Assembly (NCBI GenBank): GCA_947631665.1
Contig: CANRMF010000001.1
Coordinates: forward strand, 1-64,000
Origin: an uncultured Lachnospiraceae bacterium
Lineage (GTDB): Bacteria; Bacillota; Clostridia; Lachnospirales; Lachnospiraceae
Reading direction: 5' to 3'
DNA length: 64,000 nt
Shown piece by piece: positions 27,718 through 35,528 of the stretch (positions within the stretch are counted from its first letter, which is position 1; every line of letters begins with the position of its first letter). Below the pieces are notes generated by a model that made no database searches, was not told where the DNA came from, and saw only the letters and a program-made list of their open reading frames with translations. A program made the position numbers and the translations under genes.

Positions 27718-27796
27718 GGTATGCCGCTCAGTGGGGTTTTAAGTAATGTTTTTCATTCACCGAAACTGGCGAGTAATGAGTAATAGGAGGTACCCA
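27718..27796 (+). ncRNA. Putative L21 leader of the rplU mRNA
   Basis: About 80 bases of structured-looking, GC-richer leader between the promoter and rplU, ending in the AGGAGG ribosome binding site at 27785-27790. Firmicutes rplU mRNAs carry an L21 leader for autoregulation at this place. I infer identity from position; I could not confirm the consensus fold by eye. Confidence 0.45.
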
Positions 27797-27800
27797 TATC

Positions 27801-28109
27801 ATGTACGCAATTATTGCAACAGGTGGTAAACAGTATAAGGTTTCAGAGGGCGATACCATAAGGGTAGAAAAGCTCGGTGTTGAAGCAGATACAAAGTTTA
27901 CTTTTGATCAGGTTCTTTTGGTAAGCGGTGATGATGTGAAAGTCGGAAATCCTACCGTCGAGGGAGCTTCAGTGGAAGCAACGGTCGTAGGTGACGGCAA
28001 GGCAAAGAAAATCATTGTTTACAAATATAAGAGAAAAACCGGATATCATAAAAAGAATGGTCATAGACAGCAGTATACAGAAGTTAAGATTGATAAAATC
28101 AACGCTTAA
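27801..28109 (+). CDS. rplU: 50S ribosomal protein L21
   Basis: A 102-residue L21, which binds 23S rRNA in the large subunit. The sequence is canonical: [20 protein letters not shown] at the start and [20 protein letters not shown] at the end. The AGGAGG at 27785 is 10 bases upstream. It starts the operon rplU-prp-rpmA. Confidence 0.98.
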   Translation: MYAIIATGGKQYKVSEGDTIRVEKLGVEADTKFTFDQVLLVSGDDVKVGNPTVEGASVEATVVGDGKAKKIIVYKYKRKTGYHKKNGHRQQYTEVKIDKINA

Positions 28110-28124
28110 TCAGGTGGTGTTTCT

Positions 28125-28460
28125 ATGACAGACATAACAGTTTACCGCACAGGAGATTTTTATCAGGGCGTCAGCGTTTCGGGACATTCCGGATATGCGC
28201 AGGCCGGTAAAGATATTGTCTGTGCAGGGATTTCCGTTTTGACGATTAACCTGATCAACTCGCTTGAACAGTTGTGTGAAGACGCGTTTTCGGTGAAAGA
28301 AGATGAGCGTCAGGGACTGATTGAGATTTGTATGTCTTACGAAGATGATGAGGAGCCGTCCGGCGAATCCCGGATTTTATTTGATTCCTATCTGATAGGA
28401 ATTCAGAGTTTATTGGAAGATTATAGTGATTTTATAAGATTGGAAATTAAGGAGGTATAG
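28125..28460 (+). CDS. prp: Ribosomal-processing cysteine protease Prp
   Basis: A 111-residue protease (YsxB) that removes the N-terminal extension of L27. The catalytic His and Cys are visible in [20 protein letters not shown] (His21, Cys33). It lies between rplU and rpmA as in all bacteria with the extended L27, and the extension is present in the next gene. Confidence 0.96.
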   Translation: MTDITVYRTGDFYQGVSVSGHSGYAQAGKDIVCAGISVLTINLINSLEQLCEDAFSVKEDERQGLIEICMSYEDDEEPSGESRILFDSYLIGIQSLLEDYSDFIRLEIKEV

Positions 28461-28462
28461 TG

Positions 28463-28747
28463 ATGATGAAGATGAACCTTCAGTTCTTCGCTCACAAAAA
28501 GGGGGTTGGTTCCACAAAAAACGGTCGTGATTCCGAATCAAAGAGACTTGGCGCCAAAAGAGCGGACGGACAGTTTGTAAAAGCCGGTAATATTCTTTAC
28601 AGACAGCGTGGTACAAAAATTCACCCGGGCGTTAATGTAGGCCGCGGTGGAGATGATACATTATTTGCTACATCAGACGGCATTGTCCGTTTTGAGAGAA
28701 AAGGCAGAGATAAAAAACAGGTTTCTGTATATCCGGTAGCGGAATAA
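28463..28747 (+). CDS. rpmA: 50S ribosomal protein L27 with cleavable extension
   Basis: A 94-residue L27. The N-terminal MMKMNLQFF precedes the mature [15 protein letters not shown], so it is the Firmicutes form cut by Prp after FF before assembly at the peptidyl-transferase centre. Several in-frame starts exist (GTG at 28460, ATGs at 28463, 28466 and 28472); GGAGGT at 28451-28456 fits ATG 28463 best. Confidence 0.97.
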   Translation: MMKMNLQFFAHKKGVGSTKNGRDSESKRLGAKRADGQFVKAGNILYRQRGTKIHPGVNVGRGGDDTLFATSDGIVRFERKGRDKKQVSVYPVAE

Positions 28748-28764
28748 TTCTTAGAACAGTTTCT

Positions 28765-28803
28765 CAGGGCTTCAAGTCAGTTGATGATTTGAAGCCTGTT
28801 TTA
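28765..28803 (+). terminator. Hairpin between rpmA and obgE
   Basis: CAGGGCTTCAA at 28765 pairs with TTGAAGCCTG at 28789-28798 and is followed by TTTTA. It likely terminates or attenuates transcription into obgE. Confidence 0.65.
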
Positions 28804-28841
28804 TGATACGGGAAACTGCGATATATTTTTTGGAGGTTTTT

Positions 28842-30125
28842 ATGTTTGCAGATTTTGCAAAGATTTTCATAAAATCAGGAAAAGGCGGCGACGGCCACGT
28901 TTCTTTCCGTAGGGAATTGTATGTGGCAAACGGCGGGCCGAACGGCGGCGACGGAGGAAAAGGCGGCGATATTATCTTTGAAGTGGACAAAGGGTTGAAC
29001 ACGCTTTATGAATTCCGTCACAATCATCATTACAAGGCGGAATCAGGTCAGGAAGGCGGAAAGCAGAATAAGACCGGAAAGAACGGCGCGGATCTTGTCA
29101 TCAAGGTGCCTGAGGGAACGGTCATTCGTGAAGCGGAAACCGGAAAGATTGTTGCGGACATGAGCGGGGAAAACAGACGCGTGACGGTCTTAAAAGGCGG
29201 CCGGGGCGGAAAAGGAAACCAGCATTATGCCACTGCGACGATGCAGGCGCCGAAATACGCGCAGCCGGGACAAAAAGCGATGGAATTAAACGTCACTTTA
29301 GAACTGAAAAGCATTGCGGACGTTGGCTTGGCAGGATTTCCAAATGTCGGAAAATCAACGCTGTTATCCCGCGTGACAAACGCTGATCCGAAAATTGCAA
29401 ACTATCATTTTACAACATTAAATCCGAATTTGGGTGTTGTCGATTTAGAGGGCGGAAAAGGCTTTGTGATTGCCGACATTCCCGGACTGATTGAGGGCGC
29501 TTCTGAGGGCGTAGGGCTCGGACATCAGTTTTTAAGGCATATTGAGCGCACAAAAGTCATTATTCATATGGTGGACGCCGCTTCCGTCGAAGGCAGAAAT
29601 CCGATTGAGGACATTTATGCAATCAATAAAGAACTGGAAACTTATAATCCGGATTTGCTGAAACGGCCGCAGGTTATCGCGGCAAATAAGATGGACGCGG
29701 TTTTTGGGGATACCAATGAGATTATCGAGAAAATCAAAGCGGAATTTGAGCCGGAAATCAAAGTATTCCCGATTTCTGCAGTCAGCGGAAAAGGCGTCAA
29801 AGAGTTGTTGTTTTATGTAAGAGAACTGCTGGATACGTTTGATGACGCACCGGTTGTCTTTGAGCAGGAATACGATCCGTTTGAATTTCAGGATCAGAAA
29901 GAACTTCCTTTTACGGTGGAAAAACTGGAGGACGGACTATATTCTGTCGAGGGGCCGCGCATTGAGCGTATGCTCGGATATACGAATCTGGATTCAGAAA
30001 AAGGATTTATCTTTTTCCAGAATTTTATGAAAGACAATGGGATTTTAAAAGAGTTAGAAGATTTGGGAATTCAGGACGGCGATACCGTAAAAATTTACGG
30101 ACACCAGTTTGATTATTATAAATAA
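28842..30125 (+). CDS. obgE: GTPase ObgE/CgtA
   Basis: A 427-residue essential GTPase of large-subunit assembly. The Gly-rich Obg fold (about residues 1-158, e.g. GGPNGGDGGKGGDIIFEVDK) is followed by the G domain (about 159-330) with GFPNVGKSTLLS, the switch-region TTLNPNLGVV, DIPGLIEGASEG and NKMD, and then a C-terminal OCT domain (about 345-427) typical of Firmicutes. The ATG at 28842 follows GGAGG by six bases; an in-frame ATG at 28803 is in the upstream hairpin and less likely. Confidence 0.97.
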   Translation: MFADFAKIFIKSGKGGDGHVSFRRELYVANGGPNGGDGGKGGDIIFEVDKGLNTLYEFRHNHHYKAESGQEGGKQNKTGKNGADLVIKVPEGTVIREAETGKIVADMSGENRRVTVLKGGRGGKGNQHYATATMQAPKYAQPGQKAMELNVTLELKSIADVGLAGFPNVGKSTLLSRVTNADPKIANYHFTTLNPNLGVVDLEGGKGFVIADIPGLIEGASEGVGLGHQFLRHIERTKVIIHMVDAASVEGRNPIEDIYAINKELETYNPDLLKRPQVIAANKMDAVFGDTNEIIEKIKAEFEPEIKVFPISAVSGKGVKELLFYVRELLDTFDDAPVVFEQEYDPFEFQDQKELPFTVEKLEDGLYSVEGPRIERMLGYTNLDSEKGFIFFQNFMKDNGILKELEDLGIQDGDTVKIYGHQFDYYK

Positions 30126-30142
30126 ACCGTCAGGAGGAAGGA

Positions 30143-30436
30143 ATGAACAGCAGACAGAGAGCGTATTTAAGAAAGATTTCAGCGATGGAACAGCCGGTTT
30201 TCCAAATTGGAAAATCTTCGGTCACTCCGGAGATTACCGCTGCCATCGACGAGGCATTAGAGGCGAGGGAACTCGTTAAAATCAGTGTGTTAAAAAACTG
30301 CGAGCATGACTGTAAAAGCGTCGCAGAGGTTTTGGCGGAGCGCACAAAATCAAGCATCGTCCATGTAATAGGGCGCAAAATTGTACTATATCGTCCGGCA
30401 AAAAATGAGAAAGACCGGAAAATTCTATTGCCATAA
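30143..30436 (+). CDS. yhbY: YhbY family RNA-binding protein
   Basis: A 97-residue CRM-domain protein that associates with pre-50S particles. It has RQRAYLRKISAMEQPVFQIG at the start and a GxxG-like loop region; the C-terminus ends in IGRKIVLYRPAKNEK. It sits between obgE and nadD with a GAGGAAGG site upstream, in its usual place. Confidence 0.93.
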   Translation: MNSRQRAYLRKISAMEQPVFQIGKSSVTPEITAAIDEALEARELVKISVLKNCEHDCKSVAEVLAERTKSSIVHVIGRKIVLYRPAKNEKDRKILLP

Positions 30437-30448
30437 AAAGGAGTATTT

Positions 30449-31258
30449 ATGAAGATAGGAATTTTAGGCGGAACGTTCGATCCGGTTCACAAAACGCATA
30501 TTGCGATTGCAATCAATGCAAAAGAGCAGTATGCCCTTGACAAAGTTTTGTTGATGCCGACTCCTTATCCGCCTCACAAAGATAAAGCTAAAATTACCGG
30601 CAATTTTCACAGAATTCAAATGATAAAACTGGCAGTGGAAGGACTTAGCGGCATTGAATTTTCGGATTTTGAGTTGTCCATGACGGACACGACATATACC
30701 GCCGACACCCTTCACCTGTTAAAAGAACTGCACCCCGAAAATGAATATTATTTTATTATGGGAAGCGATTCCATTGCCTATTTTATGAACTGGTACCGGC
30801 CGGACGTTATTTTAAAATACGCCGGACTGCTGGTTGCGAAAAGAAAAGACGGAAGCTCAGACAAAATGGAGCGCGCCATTTCTGAGATTGAACAAACTTA
30901 TCATGTGCATATCGGAAAAATCTTAATGGATTCAACGGAGATTTCGTCAAGTTTTATCCGGACACATTCTTATGATGAAATCCGTTCTATGGTGCCCCAA
31001 AAAGTCTACGAATACATTGTTTCAAACGGGTTATATAATAACTGTAATGTCAATAGCGCATGGTCTGTCAACCGGATTGTTGACCATTTAAAAGAAATAT
31101 TGAAACCGGAACGGTTTGCCCATACGCTAGGCGTTGCGGCTACGGCAAAAACGATGGCGGAGACATTCGGCGTCAATCCAACAAGGCGTATATGGCGGGA
31201 ATTTTGCACGACTGTGCAAAATATTTATCCGGAAAAGAACTGCTTGATTTCTGCATGA
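30449..31258 (+). CDS. nadD: NadD nicotinate-nucleotide adenylyltransferase joined to a truncated YqeK
   Basis: The first ~203 residues are a complete NadD, which adenylates nicotinate mononucleotide in NAD synthesis: GILGGTFDPVHKTHIAIA with the HxGH-like nucleotide loop at the N-terminus, PPHKDK, and the late STEISSSFIR signature (SSSxIR). Reading continues without a stop into the first part of YqeK (WSVNRIVDHLKEIL, then KPERFAHTLGVAA), so the gene encodes a fusion. At about 31181-31184 one base is missing relative to the YqeK family, after which translation ends in an unrelated 25-residue tail. The NadD portion should be functional. Confidence 0.88.
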   Translation: MKIGILGGTFDPVHKTHIAIAINAKEQYALDKVLLMPTPYPPHKDKAKITGNFHRIQMIKLAVEGLSGIEFSDFELSMTDTTYTADTLHLLKELHPENEYYFIMGSDSIAYFMNWYRPDVILKYAGLLVAKRKDGSSDKMERAISEIEQTYHVHIGKILMDSTEISSSFIRTHSYDEIRSMVPQKVYEYIVSNGLYNNCNVNSAWSVNRIVDHLKEILKPERFAHTLGVAATAKTMAETFGVNPTRRIWREFCTTVQNIYPEKNCLISA

Positions 31259-31644
31259 AGCATCAGCTTCCGGTTAGCTCCATTGAAAAGAAGGCGCCTT
31301 ACCTGCTGCACGCAAAAGCCGGCGCTTATCTTGCCGAACACCGGTACGGTATTACGGATCAGGAAATTTTATCTGCGGTGCGGTGGCATACGACCGGAAA
31401 ACCGGAAATGAGTAACCTTGAGCAGATTATCTTCTGCGCAGATTATATTGAACCCGGCAGGACGAAGCAGCCGAATTTACCGTATCTGAGGGGACTTGCC
31501 GGAAAAAATCTTACTCTTTTGACTTATCATATTTTAAAAGATACGGTAGACTATTTACAGAAAGTTTCTCCGGAAACGATGGATTGTGAAACTTCTGACG
31601 CATATGCGTATTACAAAAATATTTTGGATGGGAGGTCTATATGA
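31192..31644 (+). pseudogene. yqeK: YqeK HD-domain hydrolase, frame-shifted 3' part
   Basis: Carries the rest of YqeK, an HD-domain hydrolase of diadenosine tetraphosphate. It starts exactly where the upstream frame derails: LHDCAKYLSGKELLDF (the HD pair), then HAKAGAYLAEHRYG, VRWHTTGKPEM and FCADYIEPGR, the usual metal ligands. The first histidine (RFAHT) is in the other frame within the nadD-fused ORF, so neither half alone would have a full site. Adding one A to ACAAGG at 31181-31186 would restore a ~398-residue NadD-YqeK fusion. The ATG at 31192 has no ribosome binding site. It may be a genuine mutation or an assembly error. Confidence 0.7.
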
Positions 31645-31994
31645 GCGCAAAGGAATTAGCGAAAACGGCATATCAGGCATTGAAAGAAAAGAAGGGAAAT
31701 GAGATTACCGTCATTGACATCTCAGGCATCTCTATTCTGGCAGACTATTTTATTATCGCCAGCGGAAGCAATGAAAATCATGTCCATGCGCTGGCGGACA
31801 GCGTGCAGGAGGAAATGCAGAAAAAAGGAGCCGTATTAAAACACATGGAGGGCTATCAGAACGCAAACTGGATTCTGCTTGATTTTCAGGACGTCATCGT
31901 CCATGTGCAAAGCGAGGAAGACCGTCTGTTTTACGATTTGGAAAGAATTTGGAGAGACGGCAGGGTGATTTCTCCGGAAGAATGGCAGGTGTAA
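31641..31994 (+). CDS. rsfS: Ribosome silencing factor RsfS
   Basis: A 117-residue RsfS (YbeB/DUF143) that binds L14 on the large subunit and blocks subunit joining in starvation. Conserved stretches: EITVIDISGISILADYFIIA, SGSNENHVHALADSV, GYQNANWILLDFQDVIVHV and the end LFYDLERIW. It overlaps the yqeK stop by 4 bp (ATGA), as usual for this operon, after GGAGG. Confidence 0.96.
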   Translation: MSAKELAKTAYQALKEKKGNEITVIDISGISILADYFIIASGSNENHVHALADSVQEEMQKKGAVLKHMEGYQNANWILLDFQDVIVHVQSEEDRLFYDLERIWRDGRVISPEEWQV

Positions 31995-31996
31995 TT

Positions 31997-33298
31997 ATGT
32001 GGGCATATCAAAGCGTTTTTTATCAGATTTATCCTTTGGGATTTTGCGGCGCGCCGTTTGAAAACGACGGCGTTTCCATGCATCGTATCCGAAAAATCAA
32101 CGACTGGATTCCCCATATCAAAAAACTTGGAGCGGACGCGGTTTATTTTTCTCCGCTCTTTGAGTCGGATACGCATGGATACAATACGAGAGATTATAAA
32201 AAGATTGACACCAGATTGGGCGATAATGACGATTTTAAGGAAATCTGCGATAATCTGCACAAAGAAGGTATAAAAGTCGTTTTAGACGGCGTTTTTAACC
32301 ATGTAGGACGTGGTTTTCCACAGTTTCAGGACGTCATTAAAAACAGAGAGAATTCTCCGTATCTCAACTGGTTCCATATCAGCCTCGACGGAAACTCCAA
32401 TGATAACGACGGACTCTGGTATGAGGGCTGGGAAGGCAATTATGATCTCGTAAAACTGAATCTTCAAAATGAAGAAGTGGTTTCGTATCTGCTTGATGTG
32501 GTGAAATTCTGGATTGATACTTTTGATATTGATGGAATTCGTCTTGACGTCGCATACTGTCTTGATTTTGGATTTTTGCGCAGACTGCGGAGCTTCTGCG
32601 ATTCTCAAAAAGAGGACTTTTTCTTAGTCGGAGAAATGCTGCATGGGGACTACAATCAGCGCATGAATGACGAGATGCTTCATTCCGCGACCAATTACGA
32701 GTGCTACAAGGGACTTTACTCAAGTTTTAATTCCATGAATATGTTTGAAATCAATCATTCGCTGCTCCGGCAGTTTGGCCCGGAAAACTGGACGCTTTAT
32801 CGCGGAAAGCATCTGTTGTCTTTTGTTGACAACCATGATGTGACTAGAATTGCAAGTATTTTAACGAATGAAAATCATCTGAAACTGATTTACGCCCTGT
32901 TATTTGGAATGCCGGGAATTCCATGCGTCTATTACGGAAGTGAGTGGGGCGAAAAGGCTGAAAAGAGTCAGGGCGATCCGGCGCTTCGCCCATGCTTTGA
33001 CAAACCGGAATGGAATGACCTGACGGATTTTATCAGTTCTCTTGCAGACATCAGAAAACAATCCGACGCTTTGACTGACGGTGATTTTACATCAACGGTT
33101 CTGACCAACAGACAATGTATTTTTAAAAGAAGTACCGGAAACGATACGGTTTATGTGGCAATCAATGCAGACAGCGAGGCGTATACCGCGTATTTCGACG
33201 CAGGAAAAAATCAGGTTACAGATCTCATTTCAGGTGATATAATAGACGTTGCGAATGGTTTTCAAATGAAGCCTTACACTGCGTATTTTTTGCAATAG
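31997..33298 (+). CDS. GH13 alpha-amylase family enzyme
   Basis: A 433-residue intracellular glycosidase (no signal peptide) of GH13, close to neopullulanase/cyclomaltodextrinase-like hydrolases. Motifs in order: LDGVFNHVG (about residue 96), GIRLDVAY with the nucleophile Asp (about 180), LVGEMLHG with the acid-base Glu (about 210) and FVDNHDVTR (about 275). The N-terminus WAYQSVFYQIYPLGFCGAP is typical of small maltodextrin-acting enzymes. The ATG at 31997 lies two bases after the rsfS stop, behind AGGTG; the in-frame upstream reading from 31949 overlaps rsfS. Probable role: breakdown of imported maltooligosaccharides. Confidence 0.9.
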   Translation: MWAYQSVFYQIYPLGFCGAPFENDGVSMHRIRKINDWIPHIKKLGADAVYFSPLFESDTHGYNTRDYKKIDTRLGDNDDFKEICDNLHKEGIKVVLDGVFNHVGRGFPQFQDVIKNRENSPYLNWFHISLDGNSNDNDGLWYEGWEGNYDLVKLNLQNEEVVSYLLDVVKFWIDTFDIDGIRLDVAYCLDFGFLRRLRSFCDSQKEDFFLVGEMLHGDYNQRMNDEMLHSATNYECYKGLYSSFNSMNMFEINHSLLRQFGPENWTLYRGKHLLSFVDNHDVTRIASILTNENHLKLIYALLFGMPGIPCVYYGSEWGEKAEKSQGDPALRPCFDKPEWNDLTDFISSLADIRKQSDALTDGDFTSTVLTNRQCIFKRSTGNDTVYVAINADSEAYTAYFDAGKNQVTDLISGDIIDVANGFQMKPYTAYFLQ

Positions 33299-33367
33299 GC
33301 AATCTTGCATTACATATTTTTGCAACAGGAAAATCCTGCATTGCGTATTTTTGCAACAGGCAACAGG
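33282..33367 (+). repeat. 31-bp tandem repeat at the amylase 3' end
   Basis: Units start at 33282, 33313 and 33344 (period 31, third unit incomplete), each beginning CRTATTTTTGCAA and containing a TTGCAT/CTGCAT half. The first unit includes the last codons and stop of the GH13 gene. The copies have drifted at a handful of positions. Confidence 0.85.
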
Positions 33368-33439
33368 AAAATAAAAGAAACGTAGACAAACAGCAGGCAG
33401 ATGGAACGCCTGCAAATAAAAAGAAAGGAAGTAGACGAG

Positions 33440-34771
33440 ATGGAAAATAAGTTGGTTCCTGTCACTTTACTGACAGGCTATCTGGGAGCCGGAAAGACAA
33501 CCCTGTTAAATCAGGTTTTGACAAACCAGAAAGGATACAAAGTCGCTGTGATTGTCAATGATATCGGCGAGGTCAATATCGACGCCTCTCTGATTGCAAA
33601 GGGCGGGCAGGTAACACAGCAGGACGAAAATCTTGTCCCGCTGCAAAACGGCTGTATCTGCTGTACGCTGAAAGTCGATTTAATCAACCAGATTATTGAT
33701 TTAATCCGTACCGGACGGTTTGATTATATTTTAATTGAAGCAAGCGGAATTTGCGAGCCGATACCGATTGCCCAGTCTGTCACAATGCTGGACGGTTCTT
33801 ATGACAGAAGGGCGCAGATTGCCCGACTTGACAATATCGTATCCGTCGTTGATGTTGCGAGAATGGCAGATGAATTCGGCTGCGGAGACCATCTGGTGAA
33901 AGATGATATTGATGATGAGGATATCGAAAATCTGATTATCCAGCAGATTGAATTCTGCAATACGATTATCTTAAATAAAGTAGATACGGTTACGCCAGAG
34001 CAGTTGGGCAAGGTAAAAGCCATTGTCAAAAAACTCCAGCCGAATGCCGTTATGATTGAAACGACCTATGGACAGGTCGATGTGGACGAAATTTTAAACA
34101 CAAACCGGTTTGATTTTGAAAAGGCAAGCATGTCCGCCGGCTGGATTCAGGAATTGGAAGCTGCCGACGAAGAAGACGAGAAGCACGAGGAACATCATGG
34201 CAGCCACGATGACCATGAACATGAACATGACCACGAACATGAAAGTGGGCATGAACACCACGAGCATGAAGACGGTCATGAACATGAGCACAATCACGAG
34301 CATGAAGATGACCATGAGCATCACCATGAACACGAACACGAACATGAAGGCGGTCATCATGGACACCATCACCATCATCACCATCATGGCGAAGGCGAAG
34401 TGGAAGAATACGGAATCGGTTCTTTTGTTTATTATAGAAGAAAACCTTTTGCAAAGGAAAAATTTGAAGACTGGCTTGATGAAATGCCAAAAACGATTAT
34501 CCGCGCAAAAGGAATTATCTGGGCTGCCGAAAACAACAACGACGCTTATATGTTTGAGCAGGCAGGAAAACAGATTAACATTGCAAATGCCGGTCAGTGG
34601 GTTGCCACAGCGCCTAGACGGGTTCGTCAGAAAATGATGAAAGAAGATCCGAGCCTTGTCAAAGACTGGGACGAGCAGGTCGGAGACCGTATGATTAAAG
34701 TTGTATTTATCGGACATGACATGGATAAAGATGCGATTATAAAATCTTTAGACGAATGTCTGGCATATTAA
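33440..34771 (+). CDS. CobW/P47K-family GTPase with an extreme His-rich linker
   Basis: A 443-residue COG0523-type metal-handling GTPase. The G domain (about residues 1-230) has the Walker A GYLGAGKTTLLN, the metal-binding CICC in NGCICCTLKVD (about 72), and NKVD. A linker of about 75 residues (about 245-320) contains roughly 35 histidines plus many Glu/Asp in HEHEHDHEHE-like repeats, and ends in an eight-His run. The CobW C-terminal domain follows (IGSFVYYRRKPF; KGIIWAAENN). It is presumably a zinc, nickel or cobalt chaperone or store; the metal cannot be read. An ATG at 33440 with AAGGAAG at 33425-33431 is preferred over upstream in-frame codons. No Zur-like site is clear. Confidence 0.9.
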   Translation: MENKLVPVTLLTGYLGAGKTTLLNQVLTNQKGYKVAVIVNDIGEVNIDASLIAKGGQVTQQDENLVPLQNGCICCTLKVDLINQIIDLIRTGRFDYILIEASGICEPIPIAQSVTMLDGSYDRRAQIARLDNIVSVVDVARMADEFGCGDHLVKDDIDDEDIENLIIQQIEFCNTIILNKVDTVTPEQLGKVKAIVKKLQPNAVMIETTYGQVDVDEILNTNRFDFEKASMSAGWIQELEAADEEDEKHEEHHGSHDDHEHEHDHEHESGHEHHEHEDGHEHEHNHEHEDDHEHHHEHEHEHEGGHHGHHHHHHHHGEGEVEEYGIGSFVYYRRKPFAKEKFEDWLDEMPKTIIRAKGIIWAAENNNDAYMFEQAGKQINIANAGQWVATAPRRVRQKMMKEDPSLVKDWDEQVGDRMIKVVFIGHDMDKDAIIKSLDECLAY

Positions 34772-34830
34772 AAGTCTTCAGACAAATATTTGACATATTA
34801 AAAGTCTTTAGACGAATATCCGGCAGATTG
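34741..34830 (+). repeat. 30-bp tandem repeat at the CobW gene 3' end
   Basis: Three exactly 30-bp units start at 34741, 34771 and 34801, each reading AAADTCTTNAGACDAATRTY followed by an AT-rich tail. The first unit encodes the protein's last ten residues, including the TAA at its boundary; the other two are intergenic. Confidence 0.88.
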
Positions 34831-34856
34831 ATTTTGCATTTTTGTTGGTAGAAATG

Positions 34857-34884
34857 GCTGGCGCCTTTTGGTGCCGGCTTTTTT
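34857..34884 (+). terminator. Terminator after the CobW gene
   Basis: GCTGGCGCC at 34857-34865 pairs with GGTGCCGGC at 34870-34878 (two G-U pairs) over a TTTT loop and is followed by TTTTTT. It ends the + strand transcript before the palindrome array. Confidence 0.82.
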
Positions 34885-34920
34885 ATATCATAGAAAATTT
34901 CTCTGGGTTTGGGCAGGAGA

Positions 34921-35404
34921 ATATGTAACATAATTTGATTTTTTGGCGTTTAAGGAGCGTTTACATGTCAAACCGGCTTGTTTTATCAAATATGTATGTA
35001 AAATCTCTTGATTTTTTAAGTGTTCGAGGAGCGTTTACATGTCAAACCGGCTTGTTTCGCTAAATATGTATGTAAAATTTCTTGATTTTTTAAGTGTTTG
35101 AGGGATTTTTACATGCAAAAGTGGATTGTTTTATCAAATTTACATGTAATTATTTTGAAATTTCAAAGAGTTTGGAGATTTTTTACATGTGAAATTCACT
35201 TATTTTATCAAATTTGCATGTAATAAGATTTCATTTCCCGAATATTAGTCGGTTTTTTACATGTCAAATTAGTTTGTTTGATTAAATATACATGTAATTG
35301 TTTCCCTGCCGCCAAGAGATTGAAAATATTTTACATGTCAAATTCAAGGCTATTATCAAATATACATGTAATCGAATTTTGTTCCCGAAGTGGTTGAAGA
35401 TTTT
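34921..35404. repeat. Array of six 74-bp inverted-repeat units between convergent gene blocks
   Basis: Left boxes TTACATGT start at 34961, 35035, 35109, 35183, 35257 and 35331: period exactly 74 bp. In every unit the right box RYATGTAA starts exactly 33 bp later (34994, 35068, 35142, 35216, 35290, 35364), so each unit is a 41-bp inverted-repeat element followed by a 33-bp segment. Box centres alternate 31 and 43 bp, about three and four helical turns, so all would face one side of the helix. A half-unit box ATATGTAA at 34921 precedes the array. Units 1-2 are very alike; units 3-6 diverge. No gene is visible in it; function is unknown. It lies between the terminators of the CobW and lexA genes. 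Confidence 0.9.
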
Positions 35405-35474
35405 TTAGAAGAAGTCAGGTGTGAAGACTTGCCAGAAGTCCTGCGGTACGTTTGAAAAGGAAAGAGAAGAAGTC

Positions 35475-35518
35475 AAAAAAAGAAGACCATCTGCTTTGAG
35501 CGGATAGCCTTCTTTTTG
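35475..35518 (-). terminator. Terminator of lexA (minus strand)
   Basis: On the minus strand, AGAAGGCTATCCGC and GCAGATGGTCTTCT form a long stem with some G-U pairs, followed by a run of seven T residues (the A run at about 35476-35482 on +). It closes the lexA transcript just before the palindrome array. Confidence 0.75.
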
Positions 35519-35528
35519 ATTGTTTGGT

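Noticed and set aside
31175..31200. Programmed frameshift joining NadD and YqeK
   Set aside because: No slippery heptamer or following stem is visible at the junction; a plain one-base deletion explains it.
34094..34717. 207-codon antisense reading frame over the CobW gene
   Set aside because: It is a mirror of the His-codon-rich linker; no ribosome binding site or recognisable protein.
34990..35080. dif-like site (TATGTAAA resembles a XerD arm)
   Set aside because: The TATGTAAA string is part of the repeated right box and no paired second arm at 6-8 bp was found; a dif site could still exist nearby.
34961..35260. Small ORFs starting at the ATG inside each TTACATGT box, with SD-like AGGAGCG before units 1 and 2
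   Set aside because: The period of 74 is not a multiple of 3, frames break early, and in units 4-6 neither the SD nor an open frame is kept; the boxes, not codons, are conserved.
34921..35404. CRISPR array (41-bp unit plus 33-bp segment geometry)
   Set aside because: The interiors of the units vary while the 33-bp segments are themselves related to each other, the reverse of CRISPR. No cas genes are near.
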